Assembly: GCA_030386875.1 (NCBI GenBank)
Contig: CM059564.1
Span: 44,846,075 to 44,910,074 of the forward strand
Source of the DNA: Morinoia aosen
Lineage: Eukaryota > Arthropoda > Malacostraca > Amphipoda > Talitridae
Length of the DNA stretch: 64,000 nt
Direction of reading: 5' to 3'
Numbering within the stretch: position 1 is the first letter of the stretch; every line of letters starts with the position of its first letter. Below, in pieces: positions 1 through 11,980 of the stretch. Both the position numbers and the translations under genes were made by a program. The notes under the pieces are model-generated. The model did not search any database. It saw only the letters and a program-made list of their open reading frames with translations, and was not told the DNA's origin.

Positions 1-464
1 ATAAATAGTTTTCTGCAAATATAGACACCAGTGGCTTCAATTTAATACCTCACTCGACCATGTAGACTCAGCCAATTTTCCAAACGGACTCGCATAAATT
101 TTGAGTTTTGCTATTAAGTATATAGATAGTACTATAGCTCAAGCCCGTTCAGTCATTGGAACACATATAGGGAGTGAAATTGAATGTCTATTATCTATTG
201 AAGAAAAATTATCGCCACATTTTTGCACATGTCTTTAACCTTAGTGTTTTCGATCAGTGCGGCTGCGGCTTTACCTCACGACCAGCAGTATGGCAACACC
301 TCCCAGTGAAGAAGTACATACTAACTCCCATGTGGAAACAAAAATTTCGGCTGAGTGATAGTATTTCGTCAGCGAGCGAGCTTATATTGCTACTTTTTTC
401 ACTTCTTGCCGTAATGAAATGAATAAAAGCGAGTTGTCGATACGTCCAGACCGGAACTTTACGC
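1..464. other. no recognisable gene
   Basis: AT-rich sequence. Two short open frames overlap here on opposite strands (174-422 and 254-532), but neither shows a familiar domain, a biased composition or a credible start context. Nothing supportable was seen. Confidence 0.5.
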
Positions 465-735
465 CACGGTAGAGGAAACAAGGTAGGGTCAAACCAGTCT
501 TTTTTTCCTGGACTGTGTGGGCTTGCTGACATCAGGGCAACGAACCAAAAGCAGCGCTCATATTGCTTCTGGTAGCACTGCTACCCCCAAATCCGTCTCC
601 ACTATTGGCCTAATGACATGGTGGTTTGGTGACGTCATAAAATTTACGTGAAATAAAGCCTTTCTATTGGTTAGCCGAGCTAGAAGAAGCGTATTTTCCC
701 CGTAGAAATGACCCTACCTTGTTTCCTCTACCGTG
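465..735. mobile_element. MITE family A, copy 1 (27-bp perfect terminal inverted repeats)
   Basis: The first 27 bases (465-491, beginning CACGGTAGAGGAAACAAGG) are the exact reverse complement of the last 27 (709-735). The 8 bases outside each end (457-464 and 736-743) agree at 6 of 8 positions, which looks like a decayed 8-bp target-site duplication as made by hAT- or P-type transposases. The 271-bp element encodes nothing. Its interior, including a tract around 560-650 with a TGACGTCA-like octamer, recurs at 4551-4768. Superfamily assignment is only inferred from the possible 8-bp duplication. Confidence 0.82.
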
Positions 736-1116
736 CTGAACGCCGAGACTGGAACTGTCTGTAAACATTTTCCATTTAGTTTGGCAGCACGCACCAATGT
801 CTACTTTGTTCTAGCTCACCTTTTTCGCGAGTTTTATTTGAAAATAATTCATCTATGTCTTTGACTCATTCATCCTCTTCCTAACGACAATGTCTTGCGC
901 ATCTTTATCATGCTCTGCCATTCCTTCATGCCAGCAAAATATTCTGGGGTATCAATGCGGAACTCCTAACATTTCAGGGATATTCCCGACAGCTATATCG
1001 ACCAAATATTCTGGACCCCTAGCGGGACCCCTAGGACCCCTTCAGACTCTAGCGTTGTATTCCTGGTACCGAAGTGATATTTGCGTACGGAGCTGCCAAG
1101 ATATTCCTCGTGCACC
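736..1116. other. no recognisable gene; left flank of the 31-bp array
   Basis: Unique-looking sequence between MITE A and the minisatellite. It contains short repeats of a GGACCCCTAGG-like motif near 1012-1040 but no coding or RNA signal that I can support. Confidence 0.4.
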
Positions 1117-2557
1117 CAGGATATACAGAATACATTCCTCCCACAAACAGGATATACAGAATATATTCCTCACACAAACAGGATATACAGAATATATTCT
1201 TCACACAAACAGGATATGCAAAATATAATCCTCCCACAAACAGGATATACAGAATATATTCCTCCCACAAACAGGATATGCAAAATATAAACCTCCCACA
1301 AACAGGATATACAGAATAAATTCCTCACACAAACAGGATATACAGAATATATTCCTCACACAAACAGGATATACAGAATATATTCCTCACACAAACAAGA
1401 TACACAGAATAAATTCCTCACACAAACAGGATATACAGAATACATTTATCACACAAACAGGATGTACAGAATACATTCCTCACACAAACAGGATGTACAG
1501 AATACATTCCTCACACAAACAGGATGTACAGAATAAATTCCTCACACAAACAGGATATACAGAATACATTCCTCACACAAACAGGATATACAGGATACAT
1601 TCCTCCCACAAACAGGATATACAGAATACATTCCTCCCACAAACAGGATATACAGAAACATTCCTCCCACAAACAGGATATACAGAATACATTCCTCACA
1701 CAAACAGGATATACAGAATACATTTCTCACACAAACAGGATGTACAGAATACATTCCTCACACAAACAGGATATACAGGATACATTCCTCCCACAAACAG
1801 GATATACAGAATACATTCTTCCCACAAACAGGATATACAGAAACATTCCTCCCACAAACAGGATATACAGAATACATTCCTCACACAAACAGGATGTACA
1901 GAATACATTCCTCCCACAAACAGGATATACAGAATGCATTTCTCACACAAACAGGATGTACAGAATACATTCCTCACACAAACAGGATGCACGGAATACA
2001 TTCCTCACACAAACAGGATGTACAGAATAAATTCCTCACACAAACAGGATATACAGAATATATTTCTCACACAAACAGGATGTACAGAATACATTCCCCA
2101 CACAAACAGGATATACAGGATACATTCCTCCCACAAACAGGATATACAGAATACATTCCTCCCACAAACAGGATATACAGAATACATTCCTCACACAAAC
2201 AGGATATACAGAATACATTCCTCCCACAAACAGGATATACAGAATACATTCCTCCCACAAACAGGATATACAGAAACATTCCTCACACAAACAGGATATA
2301 CAGAATACATTCCTCACACAAACAGGATATACAGAATACATTCCTCACACAAACAGGATATACAGAATACATTCCTCCCACAAACAGGATATACAGAATA
2401 CATTCCTCCCACAAACAGGATATACAGAAACATTCCTCACACAAACAGGATATACAGAATACATTCCTCACACAAACAGGATATACAGAATACATTCCTC
2501 CCACAAACAGGATATACAGAAACATTCCTCACACAAACAGAACAGATATACAGAATG
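1117..2557. repeat. 31-bp minisatellite, about 46 copies
   Basis: Direct tandem repeats with a unit starting CAGGATATACAGAATACATT and ending CCTC(A/C)CACAAA, 31 bp long, over 1441 bp. Units alternate between CCTCACAC and CCTCCCAC forms and between GGATATAC and GGATGTAC forms. Several units have lost one base (CAGAAACATT in place of CAGAATACATT, for example near 1650, 1840, 2270, 2430 and 2520). The unit is not a multiple of three and has almost no stop codons, so long open frames run through it in several phases, the longest being 410 codons at 1493-2725. I regard these frames as by-products, not genes. Confidence 0.95.
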
Positions 2558-4550
2558 CCGCTAGAGCATCCTACGAAGGAACAACCCCAGCATTTCTCCC
2601 CATGTTTCAGATGCGCATTTTCCCGAATAGAAAGCTGGCGTGCCGATCTCTGCCGCGTTCTCCCCGGTTCCTGGGCATCGTGGAAATATGCTAACTTTAG
2701 CCTTGTGAAGCTCGATGCTCCCTGAATAATGGAGAGACTGCGATCCAAAATAAACTTCAGCGGCAGTTTCACGAGAACTAAAATGAATTTAGAGGCTTTG
2801 CTCTAAAGATATGCAGAGAGAAACAGTGCATACCTGGTGATATGCTTGAAAAACATCGCCTTCTGAAAGTTAAAGCGATGTTTTGAGCGGGATTATACGA
2901 TGGAGAGGTGAAGAGACGTAATATCAAACTAAAGTTACACGACATATTCTGTCGACTCAGTACTGTATTTGCAACGAATAGCTCAAAAGCTCATGGCATT
3001 TCCTCTAAAACATTTCTTTCACGGCTAGTTTTCAAAATACTTGTGCAAAAATGTTGCCGTCGAAATCGTAAGGCCCAGTGTATTTATGAGGGATTTTTTC
3101 CGTTTCAATGAACGCTATTTCGGGTCTTTTTTCAGATTTCGCTTGAAATTAATTCATTTAGACCTAGAAAAACAAACGAAAGTATCAAACTGTCGATCTG
3201 TAGAAACTTTTCAGGCAGTAAAACATTACTTGCAGCAAGGGAGCTGTTAATTTTAAAACCATTTTTAACTAGAGGAGAGAAATATTGCGGCAGCAAAACC
3301 CACCCTGGAAGGAAACTGGCAACAAAAGATCCAGAAGTTTCTTGCCTCGAGCCTATCGCTTGTTTACAAAGTTTTAGCGAAGTCTCGTTTTTTTGCGTCG
3401 CAAAGTAGCAGTGCGCTCGCAGCGTACACTGCGCTAGAGTTGTGAAAAGATCTTGACCAAATTCCATGAATAAATTTCACACTTGGGAGGAGACAAACAC
3501 AAAAAAGTGGTGCGCTCTTTTTCAGCAAGGTAATTCTGGACACAATTCGCGGAATGTGCATTCGAATTTTACAATCGGAAGCTCACTGATTGTATTTAGG
3601 GAGCTTCCTGAACTCTGTTTTGTTATGCGTTTAGGGTAGCATTACAGCAAATTGCGCACAAGTTTTACCTGTGTGTGCTAAATTCACTGCAAACACTTCA
3701 TGTGTGCAAAATATTTTCTGATGATTTTTTTTTTGAAGGTCGTTAGTTACTGAGGGATTTTACTTGGGTGCTCTAATATGAACTCGGAAAGCAAATGATC
3801 TCTACCCATTTTGGCAGTTTTTCGGACCCGACACCAATTTCCACCTCTAGTTTTTTATTGAAATTGTATTGCAATAAACTTTTTTCTCAAGTTATATTCC
3901 TGCCTTCACGGCGTTCAGATTTGTATCGCTATTTGAAACTGCCCGTCGAAAATTCCAGTTTTCTCATCAGTATGGCAATAGACTCTTAAGAATCACTGGT
4001 CACTACTTACTTCTCAGTCTTGAGTGGCTGGAATTCGTTTGTTTAATTTCATAAAATTCCTCATGGGCCCAGTTTATCAACAATTGATGTAATGATTTTT
4101 CACCTTATCAATAATATTAAATTGTATAATGACCGGAGGATCATTTAAATTAAAATATGTTAGCGAATTAAGATTTTTAATCCATGATGTAAAAAAAACT
4201 TTCCGAGCTTATTTACACAATTAAATATATCTCAGCGCAGTTTGTAAAACTTAGGATGACAACAAATGAAAACTTTAAGCTTCAAACCTGCTATTGTTAC
4301 GCATATCTCTTACATTGAACAGGTAATTTTTAGCAGGCACGAAAAGTGTGGAGAAATCTATCCCATGAAATACGAAAGGACCGTGCAACAAAGAGTCATT
4401 CATAATAAAGTTCAAAGTTAACTATTTTGTCCGCAGCTCAATTCCTGTGTTCATGAAACGTCCTCATTTCGTCCCAGGAAGGTGCGAGGAGCAGAGCAAT
4501 ACACCACAACTCCGTCACCTGCGGCCGCTCAGCGACCAATGAGGCACCAC
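2558..4550. other. no recognisable gene
   Basis: About 2 kb of AT-rich DNA with only short unrelated open frames (for example 2908-3111 and 3132-3467 on opposite strands). No domain, tandem array or inverted repeat was seen. Confidence 0.45.
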
Positions 4551-4768
4551 CACGGTACAAGAAGCAAGGGAGGGTCAAACCGTTATTTTTATCGACCAGA
4601 TGGCAATGCTGAAACCATGTCAACGAACCAATAGCAGCGCTCATATTGCATCTGGCAACACTGTTAGCCCCAAATCTGGTACCACTTTTGGACATGTCGC
4701 AATGGTGACGTCATAAGGTTTGTTTGAAATAACGCCGTTCTATTGGCTTTGACGTCACGTTCCGACCT
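4551..4768. mobile_element. MITE family A, copy 2 (diverged, right end lost)
   Basis: Starts CACGGTACAAGAAGCAAGG, matching the left end of the element at 465. It follows the same interior in order: the GGGTCAAACC block, CAACGAACCAA(A/T)AGCAGCGC, CATATTGC(A/T)TCTGG, then GGTGACGTCATAA, GAAATAA and TTCTATTGG. The match fades after about 4768 and the right inverted repeat is absent, so this copy is truncated or decayed. Confidence 0.75.
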
Positions 4769-4944
4769 TTTGGATTTTTACTTGCAGCTGTTTTCTGTTA
4801 TCGGATCGCATGATGCTAGAAAAATTACATCATTAATGCAATAAGTTGCTAGCGTGTTATAACACATGAGAATCAAATAGTATTACTGTACTTTTAAGAG
4901 GAGAGATGGTGGAGTCTGGGCTCAGAGATGTGATCCGAGGCCAG

Positions 4945-5240
4945 AACAAAACAAACAAACAAACATCGGCATTTACGGATGCTTTATTTCCAATTTCAAG
5001 CCTGATACATATCACCTTGTACATTGGATTTTCAAGTGCCTTATAACTAATACCAGGACGCTATGACGCTTTCCCCCGGTCAAGACCGGTACCTATTTCA
5101 AACACCTGGGTAAAGTGGGGTATTGCGCTTGGAATTTTTCCCCTATACCCAACAGAGAAAAATCGCCATCAGCGCCGGGACTCGAACCCTCGTTGCCCGC
5201 GCGGAGGCAGGTCCTAAAGCTGTCACGAGACGACTTCAGT
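4945..5240 (-). mobile_element. tRNA-derived SINE
   Basis: On the minus strand, 5178-5188 reads GGTTCGAGTCC, an exact match to the RNA polymerase III B-box consensus GGTTCGANTCC, and sits in a tRNA-like T-arm context (GGGTTCGAGTCCCGGCG). The element runs for about 230 bp beyond this and ends in a (TTTG)n tail at 4945-4965, as many SINEs do. The A box is not clear, and the sequence before the B box does not fold obviously into a tRNA, so it is not a functional tRNA gene. No clear target-site duplication was identified. Confidence 0.7.
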
Positions 5241-8039
5241 CCTGTCTCTCATTAGTTTACAGAAACAAGGAGACCGAACGCTCGTTTTGAGGAATTGGCT
5301 CACCTCCATGAAATACACAGAAAACACAAAAAACTCATGGGCAAATTCAAAAGCAAATAATCAACATTACAGTACATACTAAACAAAATGTTACTCACCG
5401 ATGAAAGACGACTCAACTTACTTAGCGCATTTTCTGAGCGCACCCGTGATGTTGCGAGCTGTCGCTTCTAATGTGGGGGGCATAATACACCAGGTGAAAT
5501 TCGCTTAACATTTATGATTTTCGGCCATACGTTATACAAAACATCAACAAGCGTACGTACAATGAGTGTTATTAGGAATGATGGAAATTAAGTAATGGAA
5601 TCTAGAAACTGCATACGCCAAATTGCTTACATCACAGAATTATACTGAATGATTCGATTCGGCTGGCCAGCCACCCCTAAGTCAACGAGAGCTACACATG
5701 AGACATGGTCTATTCTGGTCTATTCTATCTCAGCTATTCCAGCAGCACAGTAGGTGATAGTCACTTCAACCCACAAAATCATTCGTCCACGACTTGCTTC
5801 AGTTCAAATTCCTGTCTTATGCACTGTTCAGAAAATGTCTATTAATGACGTTATACTGCTCATTCCGCTTCAGTGTATTCACACGTCGATCCACTTTTCA
5901 TCCGAGCAGATCAATCCTTCCCGCCTGTTAAGACAAAAATTTAACTTGTTACTTTTTTTTTTGATCGCGTCAATGACGTTTCCTCAAAGTATCTCAATTT
6001 TTACTTCACTGAATGCCATTGAATTTTCACAATATTTATTTCAAAAATATCTTTTCCAAAGGAAACTACATCTCTCTTACCCTCCCATCTAATGTGGCAT
6101 CTCCATGTTCCATTAAATGACTCCTACGATTTGGTTGGGTTTGTTATTTTCCCTCTGCACAAAAAAACGGAAAATATTTACTCTATTGAAAAGAAGAGAA
6201 ATTTTGATACGTTCAACTTCCTTTATTTGAAATACACTGTCACATTATTTCAGATTGGTATTTTTCTTTCAGGTTAACTTTATCTCCACCACCTCCTATT
6301 TATAACACGAACTTTCTCCGACGATCCTCGGCTACAAACTGAAGTTATTTCATTAGCTTCTACCAGAGTGTCTGGGAGAGAGTGATTTTCCGCTTTTCGT
6401 ACAGCCAATTAACTGTTTCGAAGTCCGTACGTAATGTTCGAAGCTCCGCCTGTGCGTTGCTTTTGCTGTATTATACGTGGCTTCACCCTCCGAATTTCCC
6501 TTTCCTGGTATCACTGTTCCTTATTGGCTAAGCTCCTTTGCCGAGATTGCATCAAGTCCCGCCCTATCCAAGTCTTAAAACATTCGAAACCGTTGCTATG
6601 TTCACCCTCGTAGCTTAAGTGTAGCGATATATATCTGTCAACCCTTCGGCGTGTTGTTTCCCACAGCGTCGGCACTTTCGAACGTCTTAAGTGTGTCGCT
6701 GATTAAATTTCTCGTCCCAAGGGTCCGCCCGAGGCCTCTCGAAATTGCTCACACCACAAAATTCTTGCTAACCAATATAAACAGACATCGCTCGAACCAA
6801 CACAGCTTATCGCTACACATAACATTTGTTGAGCCCAAACGTACAGGCATGTAACATATATGTTGAAGCGACCCATCTGTACTGCTGGAATTTACTAAGA
6901 TATTTCAACGAACAAATTTTTAAGTAAGCACAAAATTTATTACACACAATTAAAATTTTATTACACACACAATTAAGATTTTTCTTAAATTCTCAGCTTT
7001 AATTCGCAAAATTATTCATTCTTAACAAAGCCACACGGCTATGACGAGCTTTGAAGTGGGTGCTCTGCGAGGGACAAGCTCCTGAACAAGGCGGCGTCTA
7101 AAAGTACATCGTCAAACCTCTCGACTATTCATAAACTTTACATTTTTAGTCTATAAACGATCACGATACATTTTCCAGCTTCTCTATCGCGTGACTGGAC
7201 AAATCTTTTGGTGTATAATATCATAGGAGGGAGGATGCTTCCGTTTTCAGTGATCTATTCGTAGAAAAATTTGAACCTTTTCTGCATAATGCATCGATAA
7301 TTTACGAAAAAGTAATTTTAAATCAAGCCAAAATTTTTTTACCCTGTTACGAATAATAATCATTTTCACTTCAATCGCTAATTCCCGTCGATTTTATACT
7401 TCAACCATTCGTTGCACAGCGAATTATCCATTTTTCAACACAAGTCACTACGCACTTCCACATCTATTTAGAGAACTTCAATATTTCGGGGAAGTCTTGG
7501 CCGTCCTGATTTGAATAAAGCCTGGAGAAAGTTTTATTTCATATTGTTGTTTGTGTGGTTTCCGCTCGGCCGCACTTTTGCGCTGGCGAATATGTTATTC
7601 AGCGAGTGGGAGTAAGTTCTGAGAACTGCTTCATAAGGAGCCACGGTGACGGCCAGATTTCCCTGCTTGTATGACAACTTGGGCAGCGCTCGACAAGCGG
7701 ACTTGGGGTCCCCTAAAAACTTGTCCGCTTTATGAGCAAACTTGTCGATGCACGATGAGCAAAAAACCTCGCCCCAACGAAATTAGGAAAGTTGTTCAGG
7801 GGAGAATAAAGTATGAACAGGTTCGTAAGAAGTTTTAGGGGAAATTATAGCGTGATAACACTTGAATCACCGTATCCGTTAGGGCCGTTTTATTTAACGA
7901 GCTCACAGAGCTGTCCATGTATGATAATTGCCTTGAATTGGTCCCATTATTTGTCAGCGCAGTTTGCACCGTGTTTACATTGATGAAATTACACAAACAT
8001 CATTTCAATTTATAACATTTTGCTCTAAATTTTTTTCAT
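5241..8039. other. no recognisable gene
   Basis: AT-rich, nearly 2.8 kb. Open frames at 5754-6092 and 6651-6854 are short, do not match any family I know, and do not carry clear splice or start signals. No tandem array was seen. Confidence 0.4.
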
Positions 8040-8185
8040 TAATTTTTGATGTTGCAAATATGCGCATACAAGTTTATGACCCCTTCCCCATTTTTCATGT
8101 AACAAAGATGCGCAAAAAAAATATGAAGCCTTTCTCATTTTTCATGTAAAAAATATGCGCATAAAAGTTTATGAACCCAATCCTG
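8040..8185. repeat. three imperfect copies of a 48-bp unit
   Basis: The unit ATTTTTCATGTAACAAAGAT plus GCGCA...TATGAA...CC occurs near 8040, 8090 and 8137, with increasing similarity between the last two. It is short and diverged, with no coding role visible. Confidence 0.6.
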
Positions 8186-8313
8186 GAAATGTATCAGAAC
8201 ATCCCCACTAACGCACTTCAAACTCATCATGTTTAGAAAAAATATTTTCTCAAAATATACGTAAATGCTTGCAGCGACTGAAATTCATCTCGAAGATTTT
8301 TTTTCGCGCGTAT

Positions 8314-8414
8314 CTTCTCATGAAATACTCAAGTCGATGAGCATTATATATTCTGAACACAATTAGTATTTTTTCATGAAATACTTGAAGTCGATAAGCT
8401 TTATTTACTCCTAA
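8314..8414. repeat. two imperfect copies of a 60-bp unit
   Basis: TTCTCATGAAATACTCAAGT near 8314 and TTTTCATGAAATACTTGAAG near 8374 are each followed by CGAT(G/A)AGC(A/T)TTAT. This is a local tandem duplication. Confidence 0.6.
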
Positions 8415-9378
8415 CATGGTAAGAGACGCTCATTTTTATAAGATCCCTTTGCTAATAATTATTATTTTACCGAGTTTCATTCAATGTGAATGAAAAAATT
8501 CTCCTTTCATAACAATTTGAACAACTAACGCTCTCGTAGCTCAACAACAACACCAAAAGCTTCGTACGCACTGGCTGCCTCAGGCAAAAGCAGCGAGCTG
8601 TGCAGCCAAAATTCAGTTATATTTATATTACAACCTGCGTTCCATATTCTTGCCAAAATATTTCATTAAATAAACTTTACGCCGTCGCTCAAGGGAAAAT
8701 TCATGAATATTAGACATCTGCTTAGAAGTTCAGAATTTCAAATTATGTACCTAGCGTCAAGTTTAAAATCAAATAACGATAAGCTCGAAAAGAGTTCACG
8801 CGAGTCAATAAAATATTCAATTTTGTTTTTTGTTTCCTATGCGAAAAACTTGACATCCAGACAGGAAAATGGCAGTAATTCAGTATTTGCCTGCATTTCA
8901 CTCGTGAATTACACGCAAGCACAAAAGAGACCGAGAGGAGACGAAGCAAATTCTTTAATTCATCATCTAAGAGTTATTTTTTGCATCATGTACGGACGTG
9001 TGAGACCTACACGCGGGAACGTGTGAGACTTACACGCGACACTACAGTGGCAGAGTTACACGAAGGCTCTTTTTCTATATTTCTATTCTAGTATATATAT
9101 TCCATATATGTCTTTTATTGATAACAGTGTTAGAGGACAGGTTATCTGCGCATTAATGAGTGTCGTCATGCTAACCATGATCACGTGATAATCAACGAAA
9201 TGACCTGGTATGTGCAGGTAGGCTATTTACAAACAAAAAAGTACCCTCTTACTAATCGGGATCAAGCGATAAATAATACAAATATTTGGTTTCTAACGGG
9301 ATATAAACGTAGGCCATCGCATTCTGCAGGCGGGCGCGTGAGGCGAACTTTGAAGCTTTGAAGTTTTTAGCGATTTAC
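8415..9378. other. no recognisable gene
   Basis: AT-rich. A small direct repeat CGTGTGAGAC(C/T)(T)ACACGCG occurs twice at about 8997-9039. A lone GGCGCGTGAGGCG at about 9334 matches the GC-rich repeat at 9571, on the far side of the 31-bp array. Confidence 0.4.
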
Positions 9379-9571
9379 GATTGTGTAACTGATGTACGTG
9401 GGTGTAACTGATTGTGTAACTGATGAACGTGGGTGTAACTGATTGTGTAACTGATGAACGTGGGTGTAACTGATTGTGTAACTGATGTACGTGGGTGTAA
9501 CTGATTGTGTAACTGATGTACGTGGGTGTAACTGATTGTGTAACTGATTGTGTAACTGATGCACGTGGGTG
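9379..9571. repeat. second 31-bp minisatellite, about 6 copies
   Basis: The unit is GATTGTGTAACTGATG(A/T)ACG followed by TGGGTGTAACT, 31 bp. Units start at 9379, 9410, 9441, 9472 and 9503, and the last unit (9534) has an extra GTGTAACTGATT. The unit itself contains two GTGTAACTGAT half-units, so it probably arose from a shorter dimer. It is unrelated in sequence to the 31-bp array at 1117. Confidence 0.92.
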
Positions 9572-9638
9572 CGTGAGGCGGGGCGTGAGGCGGGGTGCGT
9601 GAGGCGGGGGGCGTGAGGCGGGGGGCGTGAGGTGGGTG
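9571..9638. repeat. GC-rich repeat, five copies of GCGTGAGGCGGGG
   Basis: Five 12- to 15-bp units with growing G runs (GGG, GGGGT, GGGGGG, GGGGGG, then GTGGGT). It abuts the 31-bp array. This is a striking GC island in AT-rich surroundings. Loops between G runs are about 8 nt, slightly longer than the usual quadruplex rule. Confidence 0.85.
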
Positions 9639-10424
9639 CAAAGCTGTTGTAGGCAAAATTTTACCAGTTAGCTTCAAAGAGTTCAAATAATTAAACAACT
9701 TTTTACCACAAGTGATACAGCAGTAGATTGAAACAGAATTGCTCTGAATTTAGGTGAACTTCATCTGACATTCGCACTCGTGCGTTGCCAGCGCTCGACA
9801 AATTCGCTGAAATTTCCTTCTGCATTGCAATGTCGTGTGCTTTTGTGCTATTTTCAGTATTTTTGTTTTCAATGTGAAATATCTTAGGTCATATCACACG
9901 TTCACCTGGGTTTAGCATGTGTACAATGGCGTGGGTAAAATTCCTCACCATAGGCTTGGGATAAAAACAACAAACATTGAAACGACAACAATGCTAAGAT
10001 TGATTGATTATGAATTAGTTTTAGCCCCCCTTTGCCACAACAAAGATGTTCAAAGAGAGGAAGGATGAGGGCACCATTTATTATGGAGTTAAGGGAACGT
10101 GGTATCTATGCACAAAGAGTGTTCCCGCATGGGATCCCGTTCGCATGGAAAGAGTAAGATAAGAAGGAAGTTTATGAAACAAGGTAAAAGTCTAAGAAGA
10201 AAACAGTAGGTGCTGAAAAACAGGACAGCAGTCAACCGAAAAAGATGGTCTATAACAAAACAAAACAAAGTTCTTTTTAACAAAAAAATGGCATACCTAA
10301 CTCTCAGCTCTGGCCCTTACATTCTCCCCTGGGAGTGCTAATTCCCAGAGAGACAATAGTTGTATCCCCCTGAGGAGGGTAATGCTGAGACACAAAACAA
10401 GCACAGCAAAAGTACAAGTAATTA
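9639..10424. other. no recognisable gene
   Basis: AT-rich, with short open frames only and no array. Confidence 0.4.
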
Positions 10425-10640
10425 ATTAGATTAGATGCATAACCAGAAAATAGAACTATTTTATTTGTATTGAATGGGTATACTATCACTTTTAGTAAAA
10501 TGTACAAATAATAGTCTCCCTTCGCTCAAAAGAAAGCCTGTATAATTTTAAATTAGATGAATACCAAAAAATAGAACAAATTTTATTTATATTGAATGGG
10601 AATTCATTCGCTTTCACTGAAATTTACTACCCTGAATCTT
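10425..10640. repeat. imperfect tandem duplication, about 125 bp
   Basis: ATTAGAT(TA)GATGCATAACCAGAAAATAGAAC...TTGAATGGG near 10425 is repeated near 10551 as ATTAGATGAATACCAAAAAA and onward, again reaching TTGAATGGG. The copies differ by small indels. Confidence 0.6.
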
Positions 10641-11268
10641 GGATTCAGTTCACCAGTAAATTAATACACTCATTTTCGCTGTACAAGTGCACCATAATAA
10701 GTCACTTTTCATATATAAAATATAGAATCCCGTCATTTTTGACGGGGTGTACACTAGTGATGCATGCATAATAGTCGCACTTGGCTCACAAAAAATCTTG
10801 TCTAATTCGACACTAAAATAAAAACACTCCTCTGAGGTGAGACGAACGCTCGCACGATCTCAGCTCACATCAAAACCTGAAATTAAAAATGAGAACTTAG
10901 CTCGACACGGGAATACACAGCTCCTCAACGCACACACAACTACACACACACATGCGCACGCACACAGCAGAGTGTCTTCAATCACTATTTTTGTGCGCTG
11001 CATCATCAGAATGCAACGATTTTCACCATTGTTTTGAGGGAAGCTTGATGACATTCATGCAGCCTTTGATGGGTCGCCTCGTGGGTCGTGTGAGGGAACG
11101 TCCTACGAAGAACGGTAAGTCGAAGCAAAGCTATCTGTTTGTTAAATGACACTTCGGGAGAATAACATTGAGTCGCTTCGTCGATTTGAAGCAATGATAG
11201 CGACTATTTTGAGAATCAATAATAGAACTTGAGCAATAAATATCTGCAGAATATTTTACTTGAGAAGC
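10641..11268. other. no recognisable gene; short CA-rich patch
   Basis: Contains an imperfect CA-rich stretch at about 10929-10970. Overlapping frames on both strands (10837-11194) owe their openness to this low-complexity sequence. No gene is supported. Confidence 0.4.
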
Positions 11269-11318
11269 TTTGAAGTTTGTAACGATTTACGATTGTGCAA
11301 CTGATGTATGTGCTCGCA
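11269..11318. repeat. single-copy relative of the 9352-9400 segment
   Basis: GAAGCTTTGAAGTTTGTAAC and onward to ACTGATGTATGTG is nearly the same as 9352-9400, which leads into the 31-bp array, but here only one unit is present and nothing is expanded. It may be an unexpanded paralogous copy of the array founder. Confidence 0.7.
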
Positions 11319-11487
11319 TACGTGAATATGTGTACGTAGGTACCAGTGTCAAAATTTTCTGGCCATGGAGTCATTTGTCTAGAAAACTTTTCCAGGCAAT
11401 ATGGCCTCTTATATGAACATTATGACTGATGTGGAAAGCCGAATTTACACAATTCATTTCGCATTTTTCTGAATTTTGCAAAGAGCT

Positions 11488-11559
11488 GTGATTCTAACTG
11501 AATCATTTGCTATGATTCTAAATGAATCATTTGCTGTGATTCTAGCTGAATCAATTAAT
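11488..11559. repeat. three copies of a 24-bp unit
   Basis: GTGATTCTAACTGAATCATT and close variants start at 11488, 11512 and 11536. Each contains the near-palindrome GATTCNNNNTGAATC. Confidence 0.8.
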
Positions 11560-11980
11560 GTTCTCGTCTTCGTGCTTACTTACCGTGCTATGTTTTCAAA
11601 AAGGTATTAAAATGAACATACTCGTATTATAGCCTAGCATCTCAGGGCTGTTGTGTCAACTTGGTGCTTTTTTTAAAGAGCTTCTGCACTCGCCGCTCCC
11701 ATGGTCCTCTTAACTTCACCTCCCATTTTGTTCTCGTTAAAAGATAAAATGAGCATCAGAAGCTGTTCCCAATATTTATTTATAGGTAAAATCTGCAGTA
11801 TAAAATGAATTTGTAAACTATGAAATGTTCTCAATAGGCAGTTTAAACATATTTGATTTAAGGAATGAACTGATAGCTTGAATCTAAGAATACAGATTCA
11901 GGTACGAATTCAAACTTCCAATTACATCAGAGATGAGCAGATCGACTGGCATCGTTTGCAACTTTCACACCATGTGCTGC

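Noticed and set aside
1493-2725. 410-codon open frame through the 31-bp array
   Set aside because: The unit is not a multiple of three, single-base deletions occur in several units, and equally open frames exist on both strands. It is an artefact of a repeat without stop codons.
5150-5240. Minus-strand tRNA gene around the B box
   Set aside because: The B box is exact but no clear A box, anticodon arm or acceptor stem was found, and a (TTTG)n tail follows. A SINE explains it better.
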